DNA from: Exaiptasia diaphana | Lineage: Eukaryota > Cnidaria > Anthozoa > Actiniaria > Aiptasiidae | DNA: 64,000 nucleotides | Assembly: GCF_001417965.1 (NCBI RefSeq) | Contig: NW_018388103.1 | Location: 345,619 to 409,618 of the forward strand | Reading direction: 5' to 3' | In this document: piece by piece, positions 54,901-64,000 of the stretch | How the letters are laid out: each line of letters opens with the position of its first letter | How positions within the stretch are numbered: the stretch's first letter is position 1 | Translations under genes and position numbers: made by a program | The notes under the pieces: model-generated | Database searches by the model: none | The model's input: the letters and a program-made list of their open reading frames with translations, nothing else | What the model was told of the DNA's origin: nothing

Positions 54901-57121
54901 AAAACTAAATAAAAGCTATATGCACTTTTTTTACTTGGCTTGTCTCGCGTGTCCGTTGTAATTCCATTGTCAGTTTAAATGCTGCTCAGAGAGTCGAAGT
55001 TGATCCAAAGGCGTGCAACGCCAACGATTGAACAATAGTTACAGTTGATATATTGATGCAATATGTGATGGCTTTTATTACTGAGAGGCATATAAATCGT
55101 GCTAAATCTCATAATGTGTGTTTTATTTGTGATTGATTGGTCTTATCGTTCGCACCTGTCACCTTTCACCCCATGTTGACAATAAAATTGATTCGTAAAA
55201 CATCTGACGAAGAGTTTAGAAAACATTGCAAAATCGATAGCATCTGTACTTATAAAAGCTTGGTTGAAACCTCAGGAACTAGGTGAATGTCTGGAGTAAT
55301 TATTGAACTGCTTTTGCTTCATTGCTGATTTGAGTTTTTGAGGGAGGGACTGTTTAAACCGTCCATCTATTCACCCATTCATCTCTACAGATCATCTATT
55401 CATAGCTGATCCACTTATCGTCCCATACACTGATTTATCAGTGCCAATCATCAATACATCCGCCATGCGACGAATTTATGATAAAATAAATCTGTAAAAT
55501 GCTGCATGTGAGGTGTCCATGCTAATCTCTGTTGAATGGTTTCTTCCACTGATGAATTCATGCAGTTTTTTAATTACAAAAACACGTGCAGAGGCTGCGA
55601 TCTCATTTTTAAAAGAACATTCAACGTGTACAGGTATTAAAAATGTTCAATTCTTATCTTGGGAATTTGAAATAAGAAGTGTTTCAGTAGAAAACTCAAT
55701 GAAAAATGTTATGTTATTATTGGTATTTTACCATTTGCTCAAGCCAATGGGAAAACTATTCTATGTAGTTTATCTCTGTCAAAAAAGCCAACGATTAATC
55801 ATCGTCCGAATACATTTGTCGTAAAGAAAATCCGATTGAAACTATTAACGATTCAAATGCACAACGTTACAACTCATTACTTGGACTCGCTTTTGCGCAA
55901 TCAACATCACGGCTTCATGACACTTCCTCAAAGAATACTGTCTCATAGAAACTGCGAAAATCTAACAGGAGAGAAAAAGAACGAAATAAACGGAATATGC
56001 CAACTGCGCAAGATTAACTGATTTATTCTTTCAAAGAAATGCTTAAAGAATATTGTCTCATAATAACAGTGAAAATGCGCAGTATTAGAAAAGGACCAAG
56101 ATAAGAGGAATATCCCAACTGGATAAGTTTAATAGGTATATTTTACCAAAGAAATCCTTCACATGTCAATTTTCACTAACATATGTTTTTCGGACCTCCC
56201 CAGTCGGAGTTTAAGGATCTCCCACAAGCAATTTGACCATCACTTGGCAATTTAGTCCAATGCTATGTTATTTTTACGTTCGAACCGAACAAATTCTTAA
56301 CATACACTATTAATGAGCGAGCAATTACCAAGCTCACGCTAAACTATTAGTAAGCACGCACATTCATGCTGATTTAAGATGAGTCTATAGTGGAATAAAC
56401 AGTAAGAATATAACTGCAGCATGCGATCGTTATAAATCAATGCAGTGAGGTCGACGTTGTACGGAGAAAACTCCGTCAATGGATAAACAAGCCATCAAGT
56501 CTGCCCTTAGGGTTTTAAGCAAGGGCAAATATATAATGCAAAACCAGCATTTAAAAAATGATGAAATCACGAACGTTTGGTACTGAAAGCCGGTTAGGAA
56601 AAACTCGAATCGGTTGTACTATTTTTTTGTCTAAGCGCAGCAGCGCGAAACAATCCAAAAACTATATTTACGGCAATTAGCTTACCAAAAGGTGAGTTTT
56701 CTCTTCCTAAGCCATCAACTCGGCCTGAATTGTGGATCTGTAAATGTCGACCAGAGTTACTCGAATACAATCGAGTCTCCAATGTTACTTGAACTCTGTA
56801 ATCACAGTCCTGGGATTTCTTGATGATGTGGTCGAAACCAATATGTAAAGTTCTGCCATTCTAAAATGAACGTGTTAAATATCAGGTGAGAAGGCTTTAT
56901 AGACAATGAATATATATTTTCAGCCATACCTGGCATTTCTTGTCTTTTTTGCGTGACTTTCTAGCGGTGACACTACAACTAAAAAGACGGATAACGATAA
57001 ATTTGCTATAATAATTTATATAATGATTTTGACACTAGATAATGGGCAGTCAATTCAACTTCAACTCTTACCATAAAACGATCCCAAGAGCTAAAAGTCT
57101 GAAAAGGAAGGACTTTGTCAT
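51639..57121 (-). CDS. FGF: Secreted fibroblast growth factor ligand
   Basis: Five coding exons on the minus strand: 57121-57072, 56978-56930, 56860-56686, 53785-53679, 51935-51639. All introns are GT-AG, phases fit, and the sum is 678 nt, or 225 residues. It opens with a signal peptide (MTKSFLFRLLALGIVLCSVTA, cut here at 20: about 1-21), then a basic stretch. The FGF beta-trefoil core spans about 52-187: ETRLYSSNSGRHLQIHNSGR, RGVKSNLYLCMDKNGTLKG and CRFREHEYSG are family signatures. Cysteine 138 matches the near-invariant FGF cysteine. WFLTVNKRGKVLKG recalls FGF8/17/18. The 107-nt fourth exon corresponds to the roughly 104-nt middle exon of vertebrate FGFs. The tail (198-225) is very basic, consistent with heparan-sulphate binding. 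It would be secreted and bind an FGFR, whose gene lies 21 kb away. Subfamily assignment is tentative. Confidence 0.92.
52131..52188 (+). repeat. AATGC/AATAC low-complexity repeat in an FGF intron
   Basis: Short units of ATGCAATACA type run through this stretch. It lies in the last FGF intron, as does an AATAT-type repeat at about 51962-51990. Confidence 0.6.
52436..52516 (+). other. tRNA-like sequence, possibly SINE-derived
   Basis: An exact internal B-box-like GGTTCGAATCC lies at about 52496-52506 with a weak A-box-like TAGCATAGTA about 45 bp before it. The T-stem pairs only partly, so this is not a functional tRNA. It may be a decayed tRNA-derived SINE head in the last FGF intron. Confidence 0.25.
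52677..53610 (+). repeat. TGTRG pentamer satellite in the last FGF intron
   Basis: About 0.9 kb built almost entirely of TGTGG, TGTAG, TGCAG, AGTGG and TCTAG pentamers, with higher-order units such as TCTAGTGCAGAGTGGTGTGG repeated several times near 52740-52870. It fills over half of the 1.7-kb intron 4 of the FGF gene and ends about 70 bp from exon 4. Length is likely polymorphic and may be misassembled. Confidence 0.95.
53679..53785 (-). CDS. FGF: FGF exon 4: central core exon
   Basis: 107 nt, entered after a TTTATTCACAG acceptor and ending at a canonical GTAAGT donor. Encodes ANVSIETISFSIVLIRGVKS followed by NLYLCMDKNGTLKGLR. A longer open frame on this strand extends to 54143, but only this part is FGF-like. 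Confidence 0.9.
53786..56685 (-). other. FGF: FGF intron 3 (2.9 kb)
   Basis: No coding exon is seen. Open frames here (for example near 55513-55824) have no domains. I see no clear repeat family in this interval. Confidence 0.6.
56686..57121 (-). CDS. FGF: FGF exons 1-3: signal peptide, linker, first core exon
   Basis: Exon 1 (57121-57072) is the signal peptide, exon 2 (56978-56930) is a 49-nt microexon encoding CSVTARKSRKKDKKCQ, and exon 3 (56860-56686) carries DYRVQVTLETRLYSSNSGRH and DGLGRENSPF. Phases 2, 0 and 1 at the three donors fit. A clear start Met, hydrophobic core and TATA box support this 5' end. Confidence 0.88.
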
Positions 57122-57194
57122 CTTTACCGAGAGAAAGTGGAAGTTTTCCAAAGAGCAGTGATGATGTTATGATCTAACTCCAGCAGTCTCGTGG

Positions 57195-57202
57195 CTTATA
57201 TA
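57195..57202 (-). promoter_or_regulatory. FGF: TATA box of the FGF gene
   Basis: TATATAAG on the minus strand lies 74-81 bp upstream of the FGF start codon, which would put transcription start near 57165 and give a 5'UTR of about 45 nt. It fits the consensus well, but in AT-rich DNA chance matches occur. Confidence 0.5.
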
Positions 57203-59399
57203 CAACTGGATAGTGTGGGAGACATGGGTTTGTTTTTAACCACTATTCTACCGTACCACGACGCTGTCCTGCCGTGAACGTTGAAAATAGTCTGCGTGTA
57301 GTGTTACCGTTTCCGTACCCGATGCGTTACCGAAATTGTTTACTGACGTACCCCCAAAAAACACAACGCCTGGGGATTGATATCGACCCTAATTACAATA
57401 ACCTGAATTCACAAATGTTTACGTAAGCTCTTAGCAAAACAAATTCAATCTACAAATATTGGAATTATAGATCATTTGGGGTTTCTTAAAAAATCGTTCA
57501 AGGAAACAAGAGTTTTTGTAAGTTTCGCCGACTTCCGTTTACGGGGTTCCAAGTTGTACAACGGGATGTGCGACCTCGCGTTTCCTTATTGCCTATCAAG
57601 AAACTGTTGAAAAGAATTAGCGCCGATAATCGCCGAGTTATATATCATGATAAACCACCTTAATTCAAAGGTTCATCTTAAAAATGTATATTTTAGGTTT
57701 GGCACCGAAAGGGGTTCGTTTGATAATACGCTTTTGCCAGAAAGCGCTTCTTCTGAGATTACTGTATGCATAGCCAACTATGTTGTATGCAATAGTAGTT
57801 TTATCGCCCTGCAAGGAGAATAATAAACACTGTTTTCCTGAGGAAAACCAGTGGAAATAATCGAAATTTAAACTCTTTTCGCCTTAATAACGTTTTACGT
57901 CTATGTTAAGCATGTTAAATAATAACATTTCATGTGAAAATCAGTAGTTGGATTCCTTTTTTTGCGCTGGAACAAAATTCAAAGATTACTCATTTTAGTA
58001 GTGTCAATAAGTACAGTAACGTCCCTTTAGTCAAACAAAGTACAACTGACCTTAGTATTTTATTACATAAAGATTTCATTCGTCAATAAAACATTGGATG
58101 CCCTCCAGTCTCAGCTAAAAAATAATCTGCAACAGCCAACAAAAATACCAGCAGAAATTTGAGTTCCCTCAAACAATTGATTTGGATAGTCGCCGACTTC
58201 TTGTGGCGCAAAGTTTCCAACCCATCACTTCTCAAAAGCAGCTTTCATGACAAGGGAAAAGCGAAACAATACCGCCTCTTCTCCCGGGGTGATAGTCGGT
58301 TAACTCTAGGATGTGTTTGACGACAAGAGAGTCGGTCACATCAAGCCATGAAAACCAGTAAACGTTTTAACAAATGTCAAAAAAGTTGAAACCAAAAGGT
58401 CAAAAACCATGAGAACTTTTCACAGAATCATTTGATAAACACAAGTTGAAGTCATTCATGGCACAAAATCAAGAGTACTACCTTAAAAGGACGCACAATT
58501 TGAGGATATTCCATCTGATGTAAGCGCTTCCCCAGCATGAAAGTCACCGAGTTGCACTTTTTGTATTCCACCCCGCGTGAAATGGCCCGCAGCGCGAGCT
58601 GTCAGCAGCATCACACATTTAGATTACATCTCACTTGTTGGGCACTTGGGATGTCAATCAACCTATCAACTTCTATTTCCGGCGCTAAATTGATAGAGAT
58701 CTATATCTTCTTTGAGCTCCAAAACTCCTTAAGTTCTTATAAACTGTACAAGAATGTTGTACGTTCCCTTTCGCGGTGCTTAAAGACCCCTCGGCCCCTC
58801 AACTCCAATAGAAGAAATAGTTGTTTTTTTTTAAGGATTTGGAGTAGTTAACGTTGACTCAGTGCTATAAAAAGATACAGAATTAAGACTAAAAACGCTT
58901 AGACTCTAAACTGATTATTTTCTTGAATAATTTTTCGTAGACCGTGAAAAATAGAAAAACTTACAGCCTTAAAATAACTGCCGACGGAAAGTTCAAAATT
59001 TCTACAGAGCAATTTTCTATATCGATACTATAGTGAATCCTCTAGTCCTTACTTAAGTACTCTTCTATTATTTTGCTACTGAAAGTTATTTTCAAACATA
59101 TTCTGTCAGTTTGGTCACTTATACAAATACCTATAGGTTGTACCTGACTCATTGGAAATACCATTTATGATCTCAAATCATTGACAAGCCGGACGTAACG
59201 CTAAAAGTTCACGTATAACATCATGCTGATGAAACAAATTGAGATGGGTGTGAGTTTTCCGTGGAGTAGTGCCTTGCCCTCACTTACGTACACTCGCAGC
59301 ATGCAATAAGAAAGAGGGAACAATGAATCCAACAAAACGATTTTATCATCATATCTTTGAGACCACACAGATCGCAAAAGTAAAAACGTGAGTTACACA

Positions 59400-59940
59400 A
59401 TACCTTTGGTTTGATACACAGACAGAACAGTACGTAAATTTGATAGTCGTACGTAAGAGATAGTTCGCTTGTGAATAGAAACGTACGCAAGTCGAATAGT
59501 CTTACGCAAGTGAGTTCTGGTAATCACAGAGATGAGGAGGAGGATTAAAGTGTACGTAGGTGAACTAGTGTTTTATGTACGGTGATAAAAATAAGTACGG
59601 AGGTCGAACAGTTTTACGTAAGTGATAGTTCAGTATCCGAGGAGGAGGATTAAAATGTACGTAGGTGGACTAGTGTTTTACGTACGGTGATAAAAATAAG
59701 TACGGAGGTCGAACAGTCTTACGTAAGTGATACGAATGCTTAAAATATGTACAAGAACAAAATTGTACCAAGACATTACGTAAGCCATAGTTAACTTTAC
59801 AAAACTTTTTACGTAATTGAGCAAAAGTGAGTACGTCGAACGATTTTCCGTAAGAAATTATTAACTATTAGTATACGGATTTGGATGGCTGAAATGTACG
59901 TAAAGCAAACGTACGCAGACTCTACGTGCTCTTACGTAAA
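59400..59940 (+). repeat. TACGTA-rich tract with a 105-bp tandem duplication
   Basis: GGAGGAGGATTAAARTGTAC and the following sequence through TTACGTAAGTGATA occurs at 59536-59627 and again at 59641-59732. The whole tract has more than 15 ACGTA/TACGTA occurrences, many inside GTACGTAAG-type words. Similar but shorter tracts lie at 8740-8860 and 32400-32520. Confidence 0.65.
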
Positions 59941-60516
59941 TGATGATTAGGATAAAGAAAGGCGATTGTTTCTTCGAATAAGGATAAACTCCTACATGTC
60001 TATTCGTTTAGTCATACTGATCAATGCGGTTGCCAAAAAAATAAAAAAAATAACACTATTATGGGATCATTATTTGTGCTGGTGATACAAGTTGAAGGCG
60101 TTTGGGTTTGACTTCGGTTGTCTATGATCACGTAGTGGAAATTGCAGCATTCTCTACTGTTGATTCACCTCCATTTCAAAGACAAATTACTAACACTATA
60201 ATAAAGCGCTTCTAAACTTTAAAAGCAATACAGTAAAGTAGAGGATATCACACGGGCGCGCGGAGATGCAGATTTTATGTTCGAGTGTTGAAAAGATCTT
60301 TCACGAGCTAACATAGCGAGAAGATGATATCCGTATCTCCAAGTAATATTCTCTTTATCATACAATTATCCATGAAAGGAAATAATTGTTTATTTATCTG
60401 AAATATATGAGTACCAAAGACAAGTTCCCTCATCCGTGGAAATGGAGTGAAGTCTAAAAACCCGTGAAACAGATATTATACACTGCAACTTAGTACCCTC
60501 TCATTGCATTGTTATA

Positions 60517-60540
60517 TTTTGTGTCTATTTGACTATCAAA
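60517..60540. repeat. Copy of a dispersed repeat (partner at 2692)
   Basis: TTTTGTGTCTATTTGACTAT and the next bases match 2690-2712 exactly, with weaker upstream similarity. The element's extent is unresolved. Confidence 0.35.
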
Positions 60541-61620
60541 CTTTAATAGTCAAATTTTTGTTTACAGGGGTATAACGATCTTACTCTAACAGGCATAATA
60601 ACAGGAATAATTATCGGATAAGCTGCTTTCACAAAAAAAAATACACACAAGCCAGCTTTAATGATAAAAAGAGGGTACATATACCCACTTCAGCAAAGTA
60701 ACCAATTATACTGAAAGAAGTGCCGCTTCTCGAACACTGTTTCAATTAACACTAGGACAAGGTGTTGACACGGTCGTACGGATTGGATAAAGTCGGCGAT
60801 TTGTCGTTCATTGTCGGCTCGAGACGGTGAGGAAACCGTTTTACGTTATTAGTTCGATATGTTTGGTTTAAATCAAATACTCTTAGCGATCCGACAGGAA
60901 AAGAGCTCGCGACTAAGTTCAAAGAACCATTATTGTACAAATTCTGGAAAAATCGGTACATGTTCAACTGGGATGTATTTTCAGGTTCCTCGCCACCAGT
61001 TTCCAAAGGTGCTTCTCCTATTGTCCTTCAGCAGCATGTCATGTAGATAGACAGACGTCAGATAGATAGAGAACCCTTTCTGTTACAAGATGTTGGATAT
61101 TTAAGCTCGACCTTATGTATAATCAAACCAACACTGTTCAACGTCGAGTCTAGACTGGTGAGGATTCTGTTTCATATCTCAACCCATTATTGATAAGATT
61201 TCGTTAATTTTATTATTATTTTGCATTTAAAAAAGATTGATTAGCTTTATTATGCCAGATAACAAGTCGCATAGTGTATTGTAGAGTCATCAGAGTTTAC
61301 GGGTACGTTTCAAACAGCGAATCTCACATTGTACAAAAGTCGATGCCAAATGATGATTAATGTGAGAAGAAACAGAAGATTGAGCGAAGTATTTAACGGC
61401 GTATGAACGGATTTTAGCTATGAAAAAGTATCTACTTTCGCAGTCTGAACAGTCACATGACCTTGTAAGTATAAATGCCATTGCACTTACGAACTAGCCA
61501 ACGCCATATTCTTCTTAAATGATTTTTGTTTCCCTAGACATCGTTACAAAGTGGAAGAGCACTTAAAGGGTTGAAAGTTTTAATGGTATGAAGAAAATAA
61601 CGAAGAAAGCAGTGCTATTT

Positions 61621-62300
61621 CCATTCAGTATGGCGGCTATGATGTAATGTGCCACCCCAAAACTATGTTCCACATAAATAAAAAATAATATTTAATTTAC
61701 TAAGTATAAGATTGATAGAGAGTAAATGTCTCCAGAGAATTATGAAGAAGAATCATGACAAATAAAGCAAGAGTATTTGTTATTTTCATCCAAGATGGGG
61801 TCCATAACTTAACATGCCACTTCGGTAATACCTTTGAAATAATAACTTACAAAAATGTAAGAAGTACAAAAAATCAAGCTCGTCAAAGATTTATGTCGGA
61901 ATAAAAAGAACATATAAGATGAGACTTCTTCGATATTTTCATCCAAAATGGCGTCTATGACACAACATGCCACCTCAGTTATGCGCTTTATATAATAGCT
62001 TATCAAAATGTACAAAGTACACAAATTCGTCAAAGAGTACATGTCCAATATTTAATGTTGAGTACATAAACCAAAAAATGAAGTCTTTTGATATTTCCAT
62101 CCAATATGGCGCCTATGAGGTTCATAAATACGTTGTAAATAATAATTAGCATTTAATGTACTATAAAGTACATTAAAAACATTAAAACAGGATATATATT
62201 TATTCAAATATTTAATATTGGATCAAAATGGGCAAGAGTTACTTGCATCCAATATGGCGGCCTCCTCAGAGCTTCACGTTGTAAGTAATCCCGACTTAGC
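61621..62300 (+). repeat. Tandem array, five decayed units of about 150-168 bp, each with a CCAATATGGCG motif
   Basis: Units start near 61621, 61789, 61941, 62099 and 62247 with TCATCCAANATGGCG-like sequence, followed in most by CTATGA, CATGCCAC and later ATAATAGCTTA/ACTTA plus AAAATGTA. The CAAGATGGCG/CAATATGGCG core resembles the YY1 binding motif. Confidence 0.65.
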
Positions 62301-63597
62301 ATTTAATACAGATTTCACTCAGGAAATAAAAATTCACAGTAACAGAAAAAGAAAAACTCCATGTAACAGTGTCAGTTACTATGAATACCCAGTTACAAAA
62401 GGAGTATCCGTCAACCTTTTAATTGCCTATTGTTCTAACCGAACGCCACGACTGAAACTAAGCGATTTACTCGGCTAAGCCTAAGCATCGTGGAGATTTC
62501 TACGTGTGTTTTCAATCCGTTGTTCTGTAGTCTCACAGTGGGACTTAAAAAAGAGATTAATAACTGTAAAAGAAAGGCTGGAAGCATCCTTAATGAATCG
62601 CAGGTTAACCACTAATACGCACATGGACTTCACAAGTTGAACGTTTAATTGTATATTAGCTTAGCAAGCCTGAGTTGTTGCCAGATATCAACTGCGGGCT
62701 TTGATTTGGATATGTCAATTACACCACCAAGAGTTTTAGAGCTGTTTTTTACTGTAATTTGAACGACACCGACAAGAGTTAAGATACAAAATTAAAATAC
62801 AGTTACAAATTCATTAAAAAACGGGACAGAATTTCAAGTGCACTTTGACGTTTTCGGTGTATATATCAAAAATGAACTTAACAAAGAGTTTTTCAGCTTT
62901 GAACTATACTTTGACTCTCGTCCCATACTGGAAAAGCATTAAATTTTAAATTAAAATACAGTTATGAATTAGGGAAGAGTTATAACTGGGAACTGAACCC
63001 GATTAAAAAAGCGATTGCTAACAGTAATTACTGCACTCAGTTGAATGAGTTGAACAAGACACTGTCTCTAGCAATCTTCAATGTTTTTAAAGCGGAGCTT
63101 TGCATAATTACAGCCATAATGTATGACTCTTGCAAAAGTACTACATCATGTGGAAATAAGGACTACATGGGGACAAAGGCAAAGAGTCCATGTGCTGCTA
63201 TATTATATAAGAAACCACTAGAATCTTTTAAACTGAATTTTAGATAAATAAACGAACAGATGATCGAATGAGCTCCTTAAGAAGGTTTGGAATCAAATAA
63301 GCCTCCCAACTCGTTATTGGAACTCTATAAAACAAACATGCCGGAAAAATTAGATTCATTAATAATCTTATATAGCAACAGACTTTAAAAAGGGAATTCA
63401 GTTTCACAATGTTTTAATTCTGATAAACTAATTTGCTACCAATCAGGCACAATACATAATTTTACTTTCAAACTTTCTCAACATTCAGCTTAAAAACGAA
63501 GTACTAAAGGCTGCAATGCTGTTTTCGTTATTGCATGAATAACTCTAATTACTTGCCATAATGAAATGACAATATGACTAACTGTCTTTCGACAGAG

Positions 63598-63645
63598 ATA
63601 GCCGATGGAATCCCGCGAGAGAGCCGATGGAATCCCGCGAGAGAG
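63598..63645 (+). repeat. 24-bp perfect tandem duplication
   Basis: AGCCGATGGAATCCCGCGAG followed by AG is present twice in immediate succession. A related CCGACGGATTTCCGCGACAA occurs at about 63828, so the motif may belong to a larger decayed repeat. Confidence 0.7.
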
Positions 63646-64000
63646 CCGAATCGACGAACAGCTGACTAAATTAGCGAACAAACGACAAGCAATATCATCA
63701 CTCTGTGTCTCTATATACATTATTTGATAACCGACCAAACAGCGAGTCTTAACCGAAAAGCTATATTGTAAAACTGTAAACTTGTCCCTCATTTATCCTG
63801 AACTATTTAAAGCCAATTAAGCAAAGCCGACGGATTTCCGCGACAAAATCGATGAACAACCGAACATTTATTGATTAGTTTCCAATGTGAGTTTCCAATG
63901 TGAGCAGTCAATGATGCAAGATCGTAGAAAGACCACGTCTTATAGTTCTCTAGATCTAGTCAAAGGTGTGAGGCAATGTTTTCATTAATCCCTCTTCTTT

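Larger units (their letters stand above)
57203..64000. other. Region upstream of FGF, no supported gene
   Basis: About 6.8 kb. The first 1-2 kb is the likely FGF promoter. Beyond it are a TACGTA-rich tract (59400-59940), the dispersed repeat near 60517, a 150-168-bp tandem array (61621-62300) and a 24-bp tandem duplication at 63598-63645. Open frames are short and domain-free. Confidence 0.55.

Overview
The window is AT-rich, intron-bearing animal DNA. Short introns with GT-AG ends, an FGF receptor with vertebrate-like layout, (TTAGGG)-like motifs, and dense miniature inverted-repeat elements point to a cnidarian, probably a sea anemone (Nematostella-like). The species is inferred from general character and gene content only; no database was searched. 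A few N positions (about 1398-1420, 49179-49201, 49779, 50702) are assembly gaps.

Layout. 1-333 is a miniature element with perfect 16-bp inverted ends. A small secreted thrombospondin-repeat protein lies on the minus strand at 612-1943. About 13 kb of repeat-rich intergenic DNA follows. From 15294 to 30685 (plus strand) is a complete FGF receptor tyrosine kinase gene: I resolve 14 coding exons that join in frame into 919 codons, with a 9.8-kb first intron. At 40710-41444 (plus) is a single-coding-exon Sprouty gene, with a likely 5'UTR intron at 40427-40583. At 51639-57121 (minus) is a five-coding-exon secreted FGF ligand of 225 residues. The rest, 57122-64000, is intergenic DNA with tandem and dispersed repeats and no gene I can support.

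The main result is that a ligand (FGF), its receptor type (FGFR) and a feedback inhibitor of the same pathway (Sprouty) sit consecutively within about 42 kb, with no other convincing gene between them. FGF binding to FGFR would activate Ras/ERK; Sprouty, normally induced by ERK, would damp it. Candidate ETS, CRE and CArG (SRF) sites lie near the three genes, which would fit shared MAPK-responsive control, but that part is inference. FGF and Sprouty are convergent; FGFR and Sprouty are in tandem.

Introns and intergenic stretches hold several non-autonomous DNA-transposon families, a 30-bp tandem repeat inside the FGFR kinase-coding region, a roughly 0.9-kb TGTRG pentamer satellite in the last FGF intron, and a 20-bp repeat next to the FGF stop codon that makes three perfect CArG boxes. 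I saw no retrovirus-like, LINE or autonomous transposon coding sequence.
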